DNA from: Solirubrobacterales bacterium
GTDB taxonomy: Bacteria; Actinomycetota; Thermoleophilia; Solirubrobacterales; 70-9
Length of the DNA stretch: 49,466 nt
NCBI GenBank assembly: GCA_025936755.1
Contig: JAICSS010000020.1
Coordinates: 1 to 49,466, forward strand
Reading direction: 5' to 3'
Under the pieces are notes generated by a model. That model ran no database searches. It was not told the origin of the DNA and saw only the letters and a program-made list of their open reading frames with translations. Below, in pieces: positions 15,515 to 26,205 of the stretch. Both the position numbers and the translations under genes were made by a program. Within the stretch, counting starts at the first letter, position 1, and each line of letters starts with the position of its first letter.

Positions 15515-16792
15515 ATGACCGAGGTGCCGGACAACTTCCAGACCGCCCCCCTGGCGGAGGTCGATCCCGAGATCGCCGACGTGCTCGAGGCGGAGCTGGG
15601 GCGGCAGCAGCGGACGCTGGAGATGATCGCCTCGGAGAACTTCGTCCCGCAGGCGGTGCTGGAGGCGGTCGGCTCGGTGCTGACCAACAAGTACGCCGAG
15701 GGATACCCCGGCCGCCGCTACTACGGCGGCTGCGAGGAGGTCGACGTCGCCGAGCAGCTGGCGATCGACCGCGCCAGGAGCCTGTTCGGCGCCGAGCACG
15801 CCAACGTCCAGGCCCACGCCGGCGCCCAGGCCAACAACGCCGCCTACATGGCCCTGCTCGAACCGGGGGACACCTTCCTCGGCCTCGCTCTCGACCACGG
15901 CGGCCACCTCAGCCACGGGATGAAGATCAACGTCAGCGGCAAGCTCTACAACCCGGTGCCCTACCACGTCAGCCGCGAGGACTTCCGCGTCGACATGGAG
16001 GAGGTCGAGCGCCTGGCGCAAGAGCACAGGCCGGCGCTGATCGTCACCGGCTGGTCGGCCTACCCGCGCCAGCTCGATTTCGCCGCCTTCCGCCGGATCG
16101 CCGATTCGGTCGGCGCGAAGCTGATGGTCGACATGGCCCACTTCGCCGGCCTCGTCGCCGCCGGCGAGCACCCGAACCCGGTCGAGCACGCGGACGTCGT
16201 CACGACGACGATCCACAAGACCCTCGCCGGTCCCCGCAGCGGCATGATCCTCTGCCGCGAGGAGTACGCGAAAGCGATCGACAAGGCGATCTTCCCCGGC
16301 CAGCAGGGCGGGCCGCTGATGCACACCGTCGCCGCCAAGGCCGTCGCCCTCCGGATCGCCGCCAGCGAGCAGTTCCGCCGGCGCCAGCGGCAGACGATCG
16401 CCAACGCGCGGGCGCTGGCCGCGGGCCTCGAAGCCGGCGGGGTACCGGTGCTCACCGGCGGCACCGACGTCCACCTCGTCCTCGTCGACCTCACCCCGAC
16501 CGGGCTCGACGGCCAGACCGGCGAGGACCGCCTCGACGCGGTCGGGATCACCGTCAACCGCAACGCGATCCCCTTCGACCCGCGGCCGCCGATGAACCCC
16601 TCGGGCCTGCGGATCGGCACCCCGGCGCTGACCACCCGCGGCATGGGCGAGGAGGAGATGACCGAGATCGCCGAGGTGATCGTCGCCGCGCTCGGCTCCG
16701 ACTTCGAGTCCTCGAAAGAGGACCTGGCGGCGCGAACCGGCGCCCTGATGGACCGCTTCCCCCTGTACGCCGAGCTGGCTGCGACCGTTTAA
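15515..16792 (+). CDS. glyA: Serine hydroxymethyltransferase
   Basis: PLP enzyme of 425 residues interconverting serine and glycine with tetrahydrofolate, the main one-carbon source. Clear motifs: [51 protein letters not shown], the [12 protein letters not shown] segment, and [14 protein letters not shown] with the Schiff-base Lys235. The C-terminus has [12 protein letters not shown]. No Shine-Dalgarno is evident; TATGGT ends nine bases before the ATG. It is divergent from the lysyl-oxidase-like gene and is followed after four bases by a DUF354 gene. Confidence 0.98.
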   Translation: MTEVPDNFQTAPLAEVDPEIADVLEAELGRQQRTLEMIASENFVPQAVLEAVGSVLTNKYAEGYPGRRYYGGCEEVDVAEQLAIDRARSLFGAEHANVQAHAGAQANNAAYMALLEPGDTFLGLALDHGGHLSHGMKINVSGKLYNPVPYHVSREDFRVDMEEVERLAQEHRPALIVTGWSAYPRQLDFAAFRRIADSVGAKLMVDMAHFAGLVAAGEHPNPVEHADVVTTTIHKTLAGPRSGMILCREEYAKAIDKAIFPGQQGGPLMHTVAAKAVALRIAASEQFRRRQRQTIANARALAAGLEAGGVPVLTGGTDVHLVLVDLTPTGLDGQTGEDRLDAVGITVNRNAIPFDPRPPMNPSGLRIGTPALTTRGMGEEEMTEIAEVIVAALGSDFESSKEDLAARTGALMDRFPLYAELAATV

Positions 16793-16796
16793 GCCG

Positions 16797-17846
16797 TTGC
16801 GAGTCTGGGTCGACATGAGCGCCCCGGCGCATGTGCTCGTCCTGCGCCCGATCATCGAGCGGCTGCGAGGCGAAGGTCACGAGGTCGAGATCACCTCGCG
16901 CGACTACGCCCAGACCCAGCAGCTGCTGGCGCTCCACGGGCTCGAGCACACCCCGATCGGCCGCCACGGCGGCGCCTCCCGCCTGCGCAAGGCCTACAGC
17001 CTCGCTTCCCGCAGCGCCGGGATGCTGAGGTTCGGCCGCGGCCGCGGCTTCGACCTGGCCCTGGCCCACGGCTCCAACGACCTCGCGATCGCGGCGAAGA
17101 CCCTCGGCGTGCCCGAGGCCAACATGCACGACTACGAGTACGCGGTCACCCAGCACCGGATCGGCTGCAGGCTCGCCAGGCGGGTGATGTTCCCCGACAG
17201 CGTCCCGCTCGACCGCCTCCGTCGCTTCGGCGTCACCGAGGAGAAGTACTTCCCCTACCCCGGCCTGAAGGAGGAGTACTACCTCTATGACTTCGAGCCC
17301 GACGCCGAGGCGCTGCGGCGGCTGGGGGTCGAGGAGGAGCGGGTCGTCGTCATCGTCCGGCCGCCGCCCGACGTCTCCCTCTACCACCGCAAGTCGAACC
17401 CGCTCTTCCCCAAGGTGCTCGACCGCCTCGGCCGCGACGAGGGGGTGCAGGCGGTGGTCCTGCCGCGCACGCAGGCCCAGCGCGAGTTCATCACCGGCCT
17501 GCGGCTGCCCTCGGTGATCGTCCCCCCGGGCGCCGTCGAGGCGCAGAGCCTGGTCGCCCTCGCCGACCTCGTCGTCTCCGCCGGCGGCACGATGAACCGC
17601 GAGGCCGCCGCCCTCGGCACCCCCGTCTACACCACCTACGGCGGCCGCCTTGGCGGCGTCGACGAAGCGCTGATCCGCTCTGGCCGCCTGCGCCCGCTGA
17701 CCGATTCCCGCGCGGTCGAGCTGCAGAAGCGAACGGCGGGGACGATGCCGACGCGGCGCGATCCCGCCCTTCTAGTCGAGACCATCCTCGGTACCGTCGG
17801 AGCCCAACCATTGCGCGAAGAGCCCCATCCCGTAACGCCCACCTGA
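16797..17846 (+). CDS. DUF354 family protein, probable glycosyltransferase-like fold
   Basis: A 349-residue protein starting at TTG, four bases after glyA. It has the DUF354 pattern: RVWVDMSAPAHVLVLRPIIERL, EITSRDYAQTQQLL, LALAHGSNDLAIAAKTLGVP, YPGLKEEYYLYDF, and a C-terminal LADLVVSAGGTMNREAAALGTPVY resembling the donor half of GT-B enzymes and UDP-GlcNAc 2-epimerases. The activity is not established for the family. It overlaps a sugar transferase gene and is followed by AsnB and WecA-like genes, which argues for a role in surface glycan assembly. Confidence 0.9.
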   Translation: MRVWVDMSAPAHVLVLRPIIERLRGEGHEVEITSRDYAQTQQLLALHGLEHTPIGRHGGASRLRKAYSLASRSAGMLRFGRGRGFDLALAHGSNDLAIAAKTLGVPEANMHDYEYAVTQHRIGCRLARRVMFPDSVPLDRLRRFGVTEEKYFPYPGLKEEYYLYDFEPDAEALRRLGVEEERVVVIVRPPPDVSLYHRKSNPLFPKVLDRLGRDEGVQAVVLPRTQAQREFITGLRLPSVIVPPGAVEAQSLVALADLVVSAGGTMNREAAALGTPVYTTYGGRLGGVDEALIRSGRLRPLTDSRAVELQKRTAGTMPTRRDPALLVETILGTVGAQPLREEPHPVTPT

Positions 17847-18508
17847 GCGAGCTGCCCGAGGCCGAGCCCGGCCTCGAAGAGCTCGTCGCGCCCGCGGCGG
17901 AGGGCGACCCGCGACCGATCGACCCGTTCCTGCGGGCGCTCGACGTCCTCATCTCGGCCTCGATCCTGCTCGTGCTCTCGCCGCTGCTGGGACTGATCGC
18001 GCTGGCGATCGCCCTCGACTCCGGCCGCCCGGTTCTCTACCGCGGCGCCCGCGTCGGCAAGGCCGGCCACCTCTTCTGGATGTACAAGTTCCGCACCCTG
18101 AAGCCGGACGCGGAAACCCGGCTCGGGCCCTATTACGGCGAGGAGCTGACGCGGAGGACCGAGGAAGAGCGGACCCGGATCGGCGGCGCCCTGCGAAAGA
18201 CGCACCTCGACGAGGTGCCGCAGCTTTGGAACGTGCTGCGCGGCGACATGTCGATCGTCGGCCCCCGCCCGATCCGCCCGACCTTCTACGCCGAGCTCTG
18301 CCGCGAGATCCCCCAGTACTGGCAACGCCTCGTCGTCCGCCCCGGCGTAACCGGCTTCGCCCAGACCCGGATCACCCGCGAGGAGACCTGGGCCGACAAG
18401 CTCGCCCACGACATGGAGTACATCGCCGACCGTTCGGTCCCCCTCTACTTCCAGGTTCTCCTCGCCACCGTCGCCAAGGTGCTGGGTCGCGGGCAGCCGA
18501 CCTCCTGA
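17843..18508 (+). CDS. Bacterial sugar transferase (monotopic phosphoglycosyltransferase), probable CTG start
   Basis: Initiating phosphoglycosyltransferase that moves a sugar-1-phosphate from a nucleotide sugar to undecaprenyl phosphate. Membrane segment LRALDVLISASILLVLSPLLGLIALA, then YRGARVGKAGHLFWMYKFRTL, the catalytic KTHLDEVPQLWNVLRGDMSIVGPRP and PGVTGFAQ. There is no in-frame ATG, GTG or TTG before the membrane segment; GTG 17972 would cut it in half. CTG at 17843 overlaps the DUF354 stop as CTGA, mirroring the ATGA, GTGA and TTGA overlaps elsewhere here, and gives 221 residues. Start confidence is moderate; product confidence is high. Confidence 0.9.
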   Translation: MSELPEAEPGLEELVAPAAEGDPRPIDPFLRALDVLISASILLVLSPLLGLIALAIALDSGRPVLYRGARVGKAGHLFWMYKFRTLKPDAETRLGPYYGEELTRRTEEERTRIGGALRKTHLDEVPQLWNVLRGDMSIVGPRPIRPTFYAELCREIPQYWQRLVVRPGVTGFAQTRITREETWADKLAHDMEYIADRSVPLYFQVLLATVAKVLGRGQPTS

Positions 18509-18529
18509 GCGGCTGCGAGACTGCCGCGC

Positions 18530-20395
18530 ATGTGCGGTATCTGCGGCGTCGTCGCCGCTGATCGAGAGCGGGGTCCCGACCTCGAGGCGGTGGCGCGGAT
18601 GAGCGGGCGGCTCGTGCACCGGGGGCCCGACGACGAGGGGCTCTTCCACGAGGGCCCGGTGGCGCTGGCGGCGCGGCGGCTCTCGATCATCGACCTCGCT
18701 CACGGCCACCAGCCGATCGCCGGCGAGGACGGCTCGGCGGTCGTCGTCCAGAACGGCGAGATCTACAACTACCGCGAGCTGAAGCGGGAGCTGGAGGGCC
18801 GGGGGCACCGCTTCGCCACCGACTGCGACACCGAGGTCCTCGTCCACGGCTACGAGGAGTGGGGGGAGGGGTTCGTCGAGCGGCTGCGGGGGATGTTCGC
18901 GATCGCCCTCTGGGACCAGCGCCGCCGCCGGCTGCTGCTGGCGCGGGACCGGTTCGGGATCAAGCCGCTCTACTACCGCCACGTCGGCGGCGGCCTCTCG
19001 TTCGCCTCGGAGCTGAAGGCGATGCTCGAGCAGCCTGGCTTCTCGCGCGAGATCGACCCCGAGGCGGTCTCCGCCTACCTCGCCTTCAACTCGATCCCGG
19101 CGCCGCTGACGATCTTCCTCGAGGCGCGGAAGCTGCCCCCGGGGCACTTGCTGAGCTGGGAGGGGGGAGAGGTCGAGATGCGCCGCTACGCCCGTGTGGG
19201 TGCGGTGCCAGGTGGCGAGCCGCGAAGCGGCTCCGAGGACGAGCTGGCGGCGGAGCTGCGCGAGGTGCTCGACGACAGCGTCCGCGCTCACCTCGTCGCC
19301 GACGTCCCGGTCGGCGTCCTGCTCTCCGGCGGCGTCGACTCCGGCGGCCTGGCCGCGCTCGCCAGCGCCCACGCCGGCGAACCCCTGCACACCTTCTCGA
19401 TCGGCTTCGAGGAGGCGGGCTTCGACGAGCTCTCCCGCGCCCGCCTGGTCGCCGAGCGCTACGGCACCGACCACCACGAGCTGGTCCTCCGCCCCGACGC
19501 GGTCGAGCTGCTGCCGCGGCTGGTCGAGGCCTTCGACGAGCCCTTCGGCGACTCCTCGGCGCTGCCCACCTACCTGGTCTCCCAGCTCGCCGCCGGGCAC
19601 GTCAAGACCGCCCTCTCCGGCGAGGGCGGCGACGAGCTCTTCGGCGGCTACTACACCTACGTCGCCGACCTCCTCGCCCGCCGCGTCGGTCGCCTGGCGC
19701 CGCTGGCGCGTCCGCTGGCCGAGGCGCTGCCGAGCCGCCACGACCGCGTCGGTTTCGACTACAAAGCCAAGCGCTTCGCCCGCGCCGCGTCCCTGCCGCC
19801 GCTGGAGCGCCACCACGGCTGGAAGGAGATCTTCGACCCCGAGGCGCGGGCCGAGCTCGCCGGCGCCGGGGCCTCGGCCTGGGACCCACTCGAGCTCTAC
19901 CGCGAGCGCTACGCGGAAACCGCCGGGGTCGAGCCGCTGGCGCGGCTGCAGGACGTCGACCTCGGCCTCTACCTCGTCGACGACCTCCTGGTCAAGACCG
20001 ACCGCCTCAGCATGTCCCACTCGCTGGAGCTGCGGGTCCCCTTCCTCGACCAGCGGGTCGCCGAGTTCGCCTTCTCGCTGCCGCGGCGGACGAAGGTCCG
20101 CGGCTTCCAGAAGAAGCGGCTGCTGCGCCGGGCGCTGGCGCCGCTGCTGCCGGACGAGGTCGTCCACGGCCGCAAGCAGGGGTTCTCGATCCCGCTCGCG
20201 GCCTGGCTGCGGGGACCGCTGGAGCCGTTCGCCCGCGAGGTGCTCGCCCCCGGCGCGATCGAGCGCCAGGGCCTCCTCGATCCCGCCGCCGTCAGCCCGA
20301 TCCTCGACCGCCACGTCTCCGGCCGGGAGGACCTCAGCCGCCAGGTCTGGGGGCTGATGGCGCTTACCCTCTGGTTCGACCGCTATGCCAACTGA
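18530..20395 (+). CDS. asnB: Asparagine synthase (glutamine-hydrolysing)
   Basis: A 621-residue amidotransferase. Met1 is followed by Cys2 (MCGICGVVAAD), the glutaminase nucleophile; the class II glutaminase domain continues with RLVHRGPDDEG, NGEIYNY and RDRFGIKPLYY. The synthetase half has the pyrophosphatase loop LLSGGVDSGGLAA at about residues 264-276 and SGEGGDELFGGYY. It forms Asn from Asp, or amidates another acid in specialised pathways. Here it lies between a sugar transferase and a WecA-like gene, so amidation of a surface-glycan uronic acid or peptide is a reasonable alternative to housekeeping Asn synthesis. Confidence 0.95.
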   Translation: MCGICGVVAADRERGPDLEAVARMSGRLVHRGPDDEGLFHEGPVALAARRLSIIDLAHGHQPIAGEDGSAVVVQNGEIYNYRELKRELEGRGHRFATDCDTEVLVHGYEEWGEGFVERLRGMFAIALWDQRRRRLLLARDRFGIKPLYYRHVGGGLSFASELKAMLEQPGFSREIDPEAVSAYLAFNSIPAPLTIFLEARKLPPGHLLSWEGGEVEMRRYARVGAVPGGEPRSGSEDELAAELREVLDDSVRAHLVADVPVGVLLSGGVDSGGLAALASAHAGEPLHTFSIGFEEAGFDELSRARLVAERYGTDHHELVLRPDAVELLPRLVEAFDEPFGDSSALPTYLVSQLAAGHVKTALSGEGGDELFGGYYTYVADLLARRVGRLAPLARPLAEALPSRHDRVGFDYKAKRFARAASLPPLERHHGWKEIFDPEARAELAGAGASAWDPLELYRERYAETAGVEPLARLQDVDLGLYLVDDLLVKTDRLSMSHSLELRVPFLDQRVAEFAFSLPRRTKVRGFQKKRLLRRALAPLLPDEVVHGRKQGFSIPLAAWLRGPLEPFAREVLAPGAIERQGLLDPAAVSPILDRHVSGREDLSRQVWGLMALTLWFDRYAN

Positions 20396-21632
20396 CGCCG
20401 ACGCCTACCTCGCCTTCCTCGTCGCCGGCCTGCTCGCGCTGCTGCTGGTGCCGCTGACGAAGCGCCTGGCGGTGCGGGTCGGCGCGATCGACTACCCGAA
20501 CGAGCGCAAGCTGCACCTCACCCCGAGGCCGAAGCTCGGCGGCCTCGGGATCCTCGGCGGCGTCCTCGTCGCCGGCCTGCTGTTCCTCCCGGGCGACGGC
20601 GAAAGCCACGCGATCCTGATCGGCGCCGTCGCGATCGCCCTGGTCGGCGTCCTCGACGACGTCTTCGACCTGCCGGCCGCGGCGAAGCTGCTGGGTCAGA
20701 CGGCGGCCGTGGTCATCCCGGTCGCGGCCGGGGTCACCGTCGACAACTTCACCTTCCCCTTCTTCGGCCGCCTCAGCCCGGGCACCGTCGACCTCCTCAC
20801 CCTGCCCGGGGGAGGGGTCGTCCACCTCGGCGACGTCGGCACCGTGATCGCGATCGTCGCCGTGATCAACGTGATCAACCTGATCGACGGCGTCGACGGC
20901 CTCGCCGCCGGCGTCGCCGTCATCTCCGGGGTGACGCTGGCGACGATCGCCCTCTCGCTCGACCGCACCGCCGCCGGCGTCCTCGCGGCGATGGTCGCCG
21001 GCGCCGCCCTCGGCTACCTGCGCTGGGGCTTCCCGCCGGCCAGCACCTTCATGGGCGACACCGGCTCCAACCTGCTCGGCTACCTGCTCGGCGCGGTGGC
21101 GGTGCAGGGGGCGCTGAAGACGAACGCCGTCGTCGCCCTCTTCCTGCCGCTGATCATCCTCGCGGTGCCGATCCTCGACACCGGCTTCGTCGTCGCCAAG
21201 CGGCTCAAATACGGCCGGCCGATCTACAAAGCCGACCGCTGGCACTTCCACCACCGGATGGCCGACATCGGCTTCTCCCAGCGCCGCACCCTGCTCTACC
21301 TCTACGGCTGGACCGGCGTCATGGCCCTCCTCGCGCTGGCCCTGCGCTTCGTCCCCTACAGCGACAACCACGGCAACTTCGACCCCCTCTGGACCGCGGT
21401 GATCGCCATCTTCGGCATCCTCGCGCTGGCGGCCAGCGTCTACCTGGTCGAGGTCCTGGAGATCCTCAAGCTCCGCCAGACCCGACTCCGCCAGCTGATC
21501 ACCCTCCGCCGCCAGGCCGGGGCTCCCGCGCCCGAGGCGGGAGAGGTCGAGCGGGCGGTGGAAGAGGAGCTCGAGACGGGGACGTTTCCGGCGATCGACC
21601 CGGAGACGGGCGAGTTCGAGGCGATCAAGTAG
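20385..21632 (+). CDS. WecA/TagO-type undecaprenyl-phosphate GlcNAc-1-phosphate transferase
   Basis: Polytopic enzyme (415 residues, about eleven helices) of the MraY/WecA family that primes lipid-linked glycans. The family motifs are in order: YPNERKLHLTPRPKLGG, VLDDVFDL, NLIDGVDGLAAG, FMGDTGSNLLGY, and the cytosolic HFHHRMADIGFSQR loop that distinguishes WecA/TagO from MraY. A 40-residue acidic C-terminal tail follows the last helix. The ATG overlaps the end of asnB by 11 bases. In actinobacteria this gene commonly sits just upstream of the atp operon, as here; it likely starts a wall teichoic-acid-like or arabinan polymer. Confidence 0.95.
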   Translation: MPTDADAYLAFLVAGLLALLLVPLTKRLAVRVGAIDYPNERKLHLTPRPKLGGLGILGGVLVAGLLFLPGDGESHAILIGAVAIALVGVLDDVFDLPAAAKLLGQTAAVVIPVAAGVTVDNFTFPFFGRLSPGTVDLLTLPGGGVVHLGDVGTVIAIVAVINVINLIDGVDGLAAGVAVISGVTLATIALSLDRTAAGVLAAMVAGAALGYLRWGFPPASTFMGDTGSNLLGYLLGAVAVQGALKTNAVVALFLPLIILAVPILDTGFVVAKRLKYGRPIYKADRWHFHHRMADIGFSQRRTLLYLYGWTGVMALLALALRFVPYSDNHGNFDPLWTAVIAIFGILALAASVYLVEVLEILKLRQTRLRQLITLRRQAGAPAPEAGEVERAVEEELETGTFPAIDPETGEFEAIK

Positions 21633-21681
21633 TGGCAACCCTCACGAAGTGGCTTCGCAGAGCCATTCTGGGAGCCTTTTC

Positions 21682-21689
21682 TATATAGT
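21682..21689 (+). promoter_or_regulatory. Candidate -10 region of the atp operon promoter
   Basis: TATATAGT stands out in a GC-rich gap after the WecA-like gene and would start a leader of about 40 bases before the AtpI-like ATG at 21735. No strong -35 hexamer is seen. A weak TGGCT/AGCCA hairpin at 21650-21665 precedes it. Confidence 0.5.
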
Positions 21690-21734
21690 CACCTCTGCGC
21701 CCGCTCTGCCCCGAGCCGGGCGTCTTTCCTTGTT

Positions 21735-22112
21735 ATGTCTCCTCCCAAGTACGTCGATCTAATCGCGCTGCTGGTCGCGCTCGCCGTCTTCCTGCTCGGC
21801 GGCTTTCCGCTGCTCGGTTACGCGGTGGCCGCCGCCGTCTGGCTGACGCAGCGGGGCATCCAGATGCTGGCGCAGCGCCGCATGAAGCAGGAGCTGGCGC
21901 GCGGCAATCGCCAGAAGGCGATGGGCATGGTCGCCGGCAGCACCCTCGGCCGCGTCTGGCTGATGGCCACGGCCGTCCTCCTCGTCGGCATCGCCGAACG
22001 GGAGTCCGGCCTCGCCGCGGCGATCCTGCTGCTGGCGCTGTTCACGATCTCCTTCGCCGCCCAGGGCCTCGTGTACCTGTTCGACGACCAGCCCGAGGGC
22101 CAGGGGGTCTAG
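21735..22112 (+). CDS. AtpI-like small membrane protein
   Basis: A 125-residue protein with four hydrophobic helices in two pairs, separated by a basic segment (QRRMKQELARGNRQKA). It is the first gene of the ATP synthase operon, two bases before atpB, the usual position of AtpI, an assembly factor for the c-ring. Sequence similarity to named AtpI proteins cannot be judged by eye, so position carries much of the assignment. The start has no recognisable Shine-Dalgarno. Confidence 0.72.
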   Translation: MSPPKYVDLIALLVALAVFLLGGFPLLGYAVAAAVWLTQRGIQMLAQRRMKQELARGNRQKAMGMVAGSTLGRVWLMATAVLLVGIAERESGLAAAILLLALFTISFAAQGLVYLFDDQPEGQGV

Positions 22113-22114
22113 CC

Positions 22115-23089
22115 ATGGAGGCGGCAACGGTGCAGGCGCCGGGGGGCGCCGTCGGCAACGGCGACCCCGAGAAGAAGGGTCTCAGCACCAAAGCCAAGTT
22201 CTTCATCGGCCTCGGCATCTACCTCGCCGCCGCGATCTTGCTGCTGCTGATCTTCGGCAACAACGGCAAGAACGAAGCCTTCAAGCCGCAGAACGAGTTC
22301 AAGCTCGAACCGTGGGTCTCGCTCCACCTCGCCGGCATCGACCTCAGCCTCAACAAGGCGGTCCTCTACCTCTTCCTCGCCAGCGCCCTGACGATCGCCA
22401 CGATGACCTGGATCGCGAAACGGATGGTGGAAAAGCCGAACCGGGTCCAGACCGCGGTCGAGGTCTCCTACGACCTGACCAAGAACACGATCACCGGCGG
22501 CAGCCTCCAGGGCGAGCTGGCCCGCAAGTGGTTCCCCTTCATCGCCGCCCTCTTCTTCTGGATCTGGTTCTCGAACATGCTCGGCTTCCTGCCGCTGCCG
22601 ACCAACACCGAGCACACCTTCGCGATCGGCGGCCTCGAGATCCCCTCCTTCGCGATCTACGCCGCCACCGCGAACATCGCGATCCCGCTGGTCCTCACCC
22701 TCGTCGTCTGGTTGAGCTACCACGTCGAGGGGATCCGCTCCCAGGGCATCGGCCCCTACTTCAAGAGCTGGCTGCCCCCCGGCCTGGAGGACATGCACCC
22801 GGTCGGCAAGGCCGCGATCTTCGTGATCGAGGTGATCTCCCACTTCGTGCGGCTGATCTCGCTCTCCGTCCGTCTCTTCGCCAACATCCTCGCCGGCCAC
22901 CTGCTGCTGCTGTTCATGGGCGGCGGGCTGGCGGTGCTGCTGGGGATCGCCGCGCTGGGGGCGCTGACCTTCCCGCTCGCCTTCGCCTTCTTCATCTTCG
23001 AGGTCGGGCTGGTGGCGACCCTGCAGGCATTCATCTTCGCGACCCTTAGCGCTATCTACATCGGCGGGGCGACCTCCGCCTCTCACTAG
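22115..23089 (+). CDS. atpB: ATP synthase F0 subunit a
   Basis: A 324-residue membrane subunit forming the proton half-channels against the c-ring. The essential arginine lies in SLSVRLFANILAGHLLL, and the last helices read LGALTFPLAFAFFIFEVGLVATLQAFIFATLSAIYI. An N-terminal soluble extension of about 30 residues precedes the first helix. GGGGG at 22104-22108 is a plausible Shine-Dalgarno for the ATG at 22115. Confidence 0.97.
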   Translation: MEAATVQAPGGAVGNGDPEKKGLSTKAKFFIGLGIYLAAAILLLLIFGNNGKNEAFKPQNEFKLEPWVSLHLAGIDLSLNKAVLYLFLASALTIATMTWIAKRMVEKPNRVQTAVEVSYDLTKNTITGGSLQGELARKWFPFIAALFFWIWFSNMLGFLPLPTNTEHTFAIGGLEIPSFAIYAATANIAIPLVLTLVVWLSYHVEGIRSQGIGPYFKSWLPPGLEDMHPVGKAAIFVIEVISHFVRLISLSVRLFANILAGHLLLLFMGGGLAVLLGIAALGALTFPLAFAFFIFEVGLVATLQAFIFATLSAIYIGGATSASH

Positions 23090-23106
23090 AAAAGGAGCAA
23101 CACTCG

Positions 23107-23379
23107 ATGGATCTCACCGCTATACCTCTCGCCGAGGTCACCGACGAAGGCGTGAAAAGCGCCGGCAAAGCGATCGCCCTGGGCGTGGGCGCCGGGCTGG
23201 GCTCGATCGGCGCCGGTATCGGCGTGGGCTTCATCTTCGGCAAGGAGATCGAGTCGGTCGCCCGTCAGCCGGAGATGAAAAGCGACCTGGAAAGCATCCG
23301 CTGGCTCGGCTTCGCGCTGACCGAGGCGGTCGCCTTCTACACCTTCATCTTCGGCCTGATCGCCTTCTTCCTCGCCTAG
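23107..23379 (+). CDS. atpE: ATP synthase F0 subunit c
   Basis: A 90-residue hairpin of two membrane helices. The first has the glycine-rich packing motif GVGAGLGSIGAGIGVG, the polar loop is EIESVARQPEM, and the second carries the proton-binding Glu in ALTEAVAFY. The residues after this Glu are not the ES/ET pair of sodium-type rings, so a proton-driven enzyme is inferred. AAAAGGAGC at 23091-23099 is a good ribosome binding site. Confidence 0.97.
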   Translation: MDLTAIPLAEVTDEGVKSAGKAIALGVGAGLGSIGAGIGVGFIFGKEIESVARQPEMKSDLESIRWLGFALTEAVAFYTFIFGLIAFFLA

Positions 23380-23385
23380 GCCCGC

Positions 23386-23970
23386 ATGGAGCTGCTCGGT
23401 TACATAGGGCTTCTCCCGCTCGCCGCGGAGTCGGGCGGCGAAGAAAGCGGCGGCAGCTTCCTGGTCAGCCCGGGCCTCGGCCTGATGATCTGGACGCTGG
23501 TCCTGTTCCTGATCACGATGTGGGTGTTGAGCAAGGTCGCCTTCCCGAAAATCCAGGAAGCGCTCGACAAACGCGCGAAGACGATCGCCGAGTCGATCGA
23601 CGCCGCCGAAAGGCAGCGCAAGGAATCGGACGAGCTGCTGGCCGAGTACCGCGCCCGCCTGGCCGAGGCCCGCGAGCAGGCCGACGACATCATGGCCCGC
23701 GCCCGCAAGTCGGCGGAGACCGCCGAAGCCGAGGCCGCGGCCGCCGGCAAGGAGAAACGCGAGGAGCTGGTCAGCGCCGCCAAACGAGACATCGAAGCCG
23801 AGACCCGGCGCTCGCTCGACCAGATTCGCCAGGAGGTCGCCGACCTGACCGTGCTCGCCACCGAGCGGGTGACGCGCAAATCGCTCAACGCCGAGGACCA
23901 GAAGCGCCTCGTCGAGGAGGCGCTGGGCGAGGTCGACTTCTCGACGCTCTCGGGGTCGGAGAAGAGCTAG
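23386..23970 (+). CDS. atpF: ATP synthase F0 subunit b
   Basis: Peripheral stalk subunit of 194 residues: one membrane helix (PGLGLMIWTLVLFLITMWVL) followed by a long charged coiled coil rich in Ala, Glu and Arg, including AEAEAAAAGKEKREELVSAAKRDIEAETR. It tethers F1 through the delta subunit encoded next. A short Gly/Ser/Glu-rich segment precedes the helix. It is six bases after atpE. Confidence 0.96.
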   Translation: MELLGYIGLLPLAAESGGEESGGSFLVSPGLGLMIWTLVLFLITMWVLSKVAFPKIQEALDKRAKTIAESIDAAERQRKESDELLAEYRARLAEAREQADDIMARARKSAETAEAEAAAAGKEKREELVSAAKRDIEAETRRSLDQIRQEVADLTVLATERVTRKSLNAEDQKRLVEEALGEVDFSTLSGSEKS

Positions 23971-23973
23971 GTC

Positions 23974-24507
23974 ATGGCCGACGCAGCTCGCGTATACGCC
24001 GAGGCCCTCTTCGAGGTGGGCCGCGACAAAGGCAAGCTGGACGCGCTGCAGCAGCAGCTCGCCCAGTTCGCCGACGCGGTCGACGGCAACCGCGAGCTGC
24101 AGGTCTTCTTCTTCAGCCCGTACCTCTCCTCCGCCGAGAAGGAGGCGGGGATCGAGCGGGCGATCACGGGCGCCGAGCCCGAGCTGATCAATTTCCTCGA
24201 GCTGCTCGTCGACAAGCAGCGGATGACGGAGATCTTCCGCATCCGCCGCGAGTTCGAGGAGCTCTGGAAGCGGGAGAACCGCCGTATCGACGTCACCGTC
24301 ACCAGCGCCGTCGAGCTGGACCCGGGGGTCGTCGCGAAAATCGGCCAGGAGGTCGAACGCCAGACCGGGGAGGAGGTCGACCTCTCGAGCAAGGTCGACG
24401 GAGAGATCCTCGGCGGCATCGTCCTGCAGGTCGGCAACATGGTTTTGGACGCGAGCATCCGCAGTCGCCTGGAGAAACTTCGAAAGAGCGTCGCCACCGC
24501 GGCGTAA
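23974..24507 (+). CDS. atpH: ATP synthase F1 subunit delta
   Basis: A 177-residue subunit with the typical start ARVYAEALFEVGRDKGKLDAL, the LINFLELLVDKQRM segment and the C-terminal VDGEILGGIVLQVGNMVLDASIRSRLEKLR that binds subunit b. Length is normal for the family. Three bases separate it from atpF and eighteen from atpA. Confidence 0.96.
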   Translation: MADAARVYAEALFEVGRDKGKLDALQQQLAQFADAVDGNRELQVFFFSPYLSSAEKEAGIERAITGAEPELINFLELLVDKQRMTEIFRIRREFEELWKRENRRIDVTVTSAVELDPGVVAKIGQEVERQTGEEVDLSSKVDGEILGGIVLQVGNMVLDASIRSRLEKLRKSVATAA

Positions 24508-24525
24508 GGAGGCAGAGAGCACCCG

Positions 24526-26187
<1,662 letters not shown>

Positions 26188-26205
26188 TCCGTCCGGAGCT
26201 CCGCT

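Noticed and set aside
17636-20314. An 892-codon minus-strand frame opposite the sugar transferase and asnB
   Set aside because: Crosses two clearly coding plus-strand genes and shows only antisense composition.
23107-23379. Sodium-coupled ATP synthase c-ring
   Set aside because: The conserved Glu is followed by Ala-Val, not by the Ser/Thr of sodium-binding rings, so a proton type is favoured.
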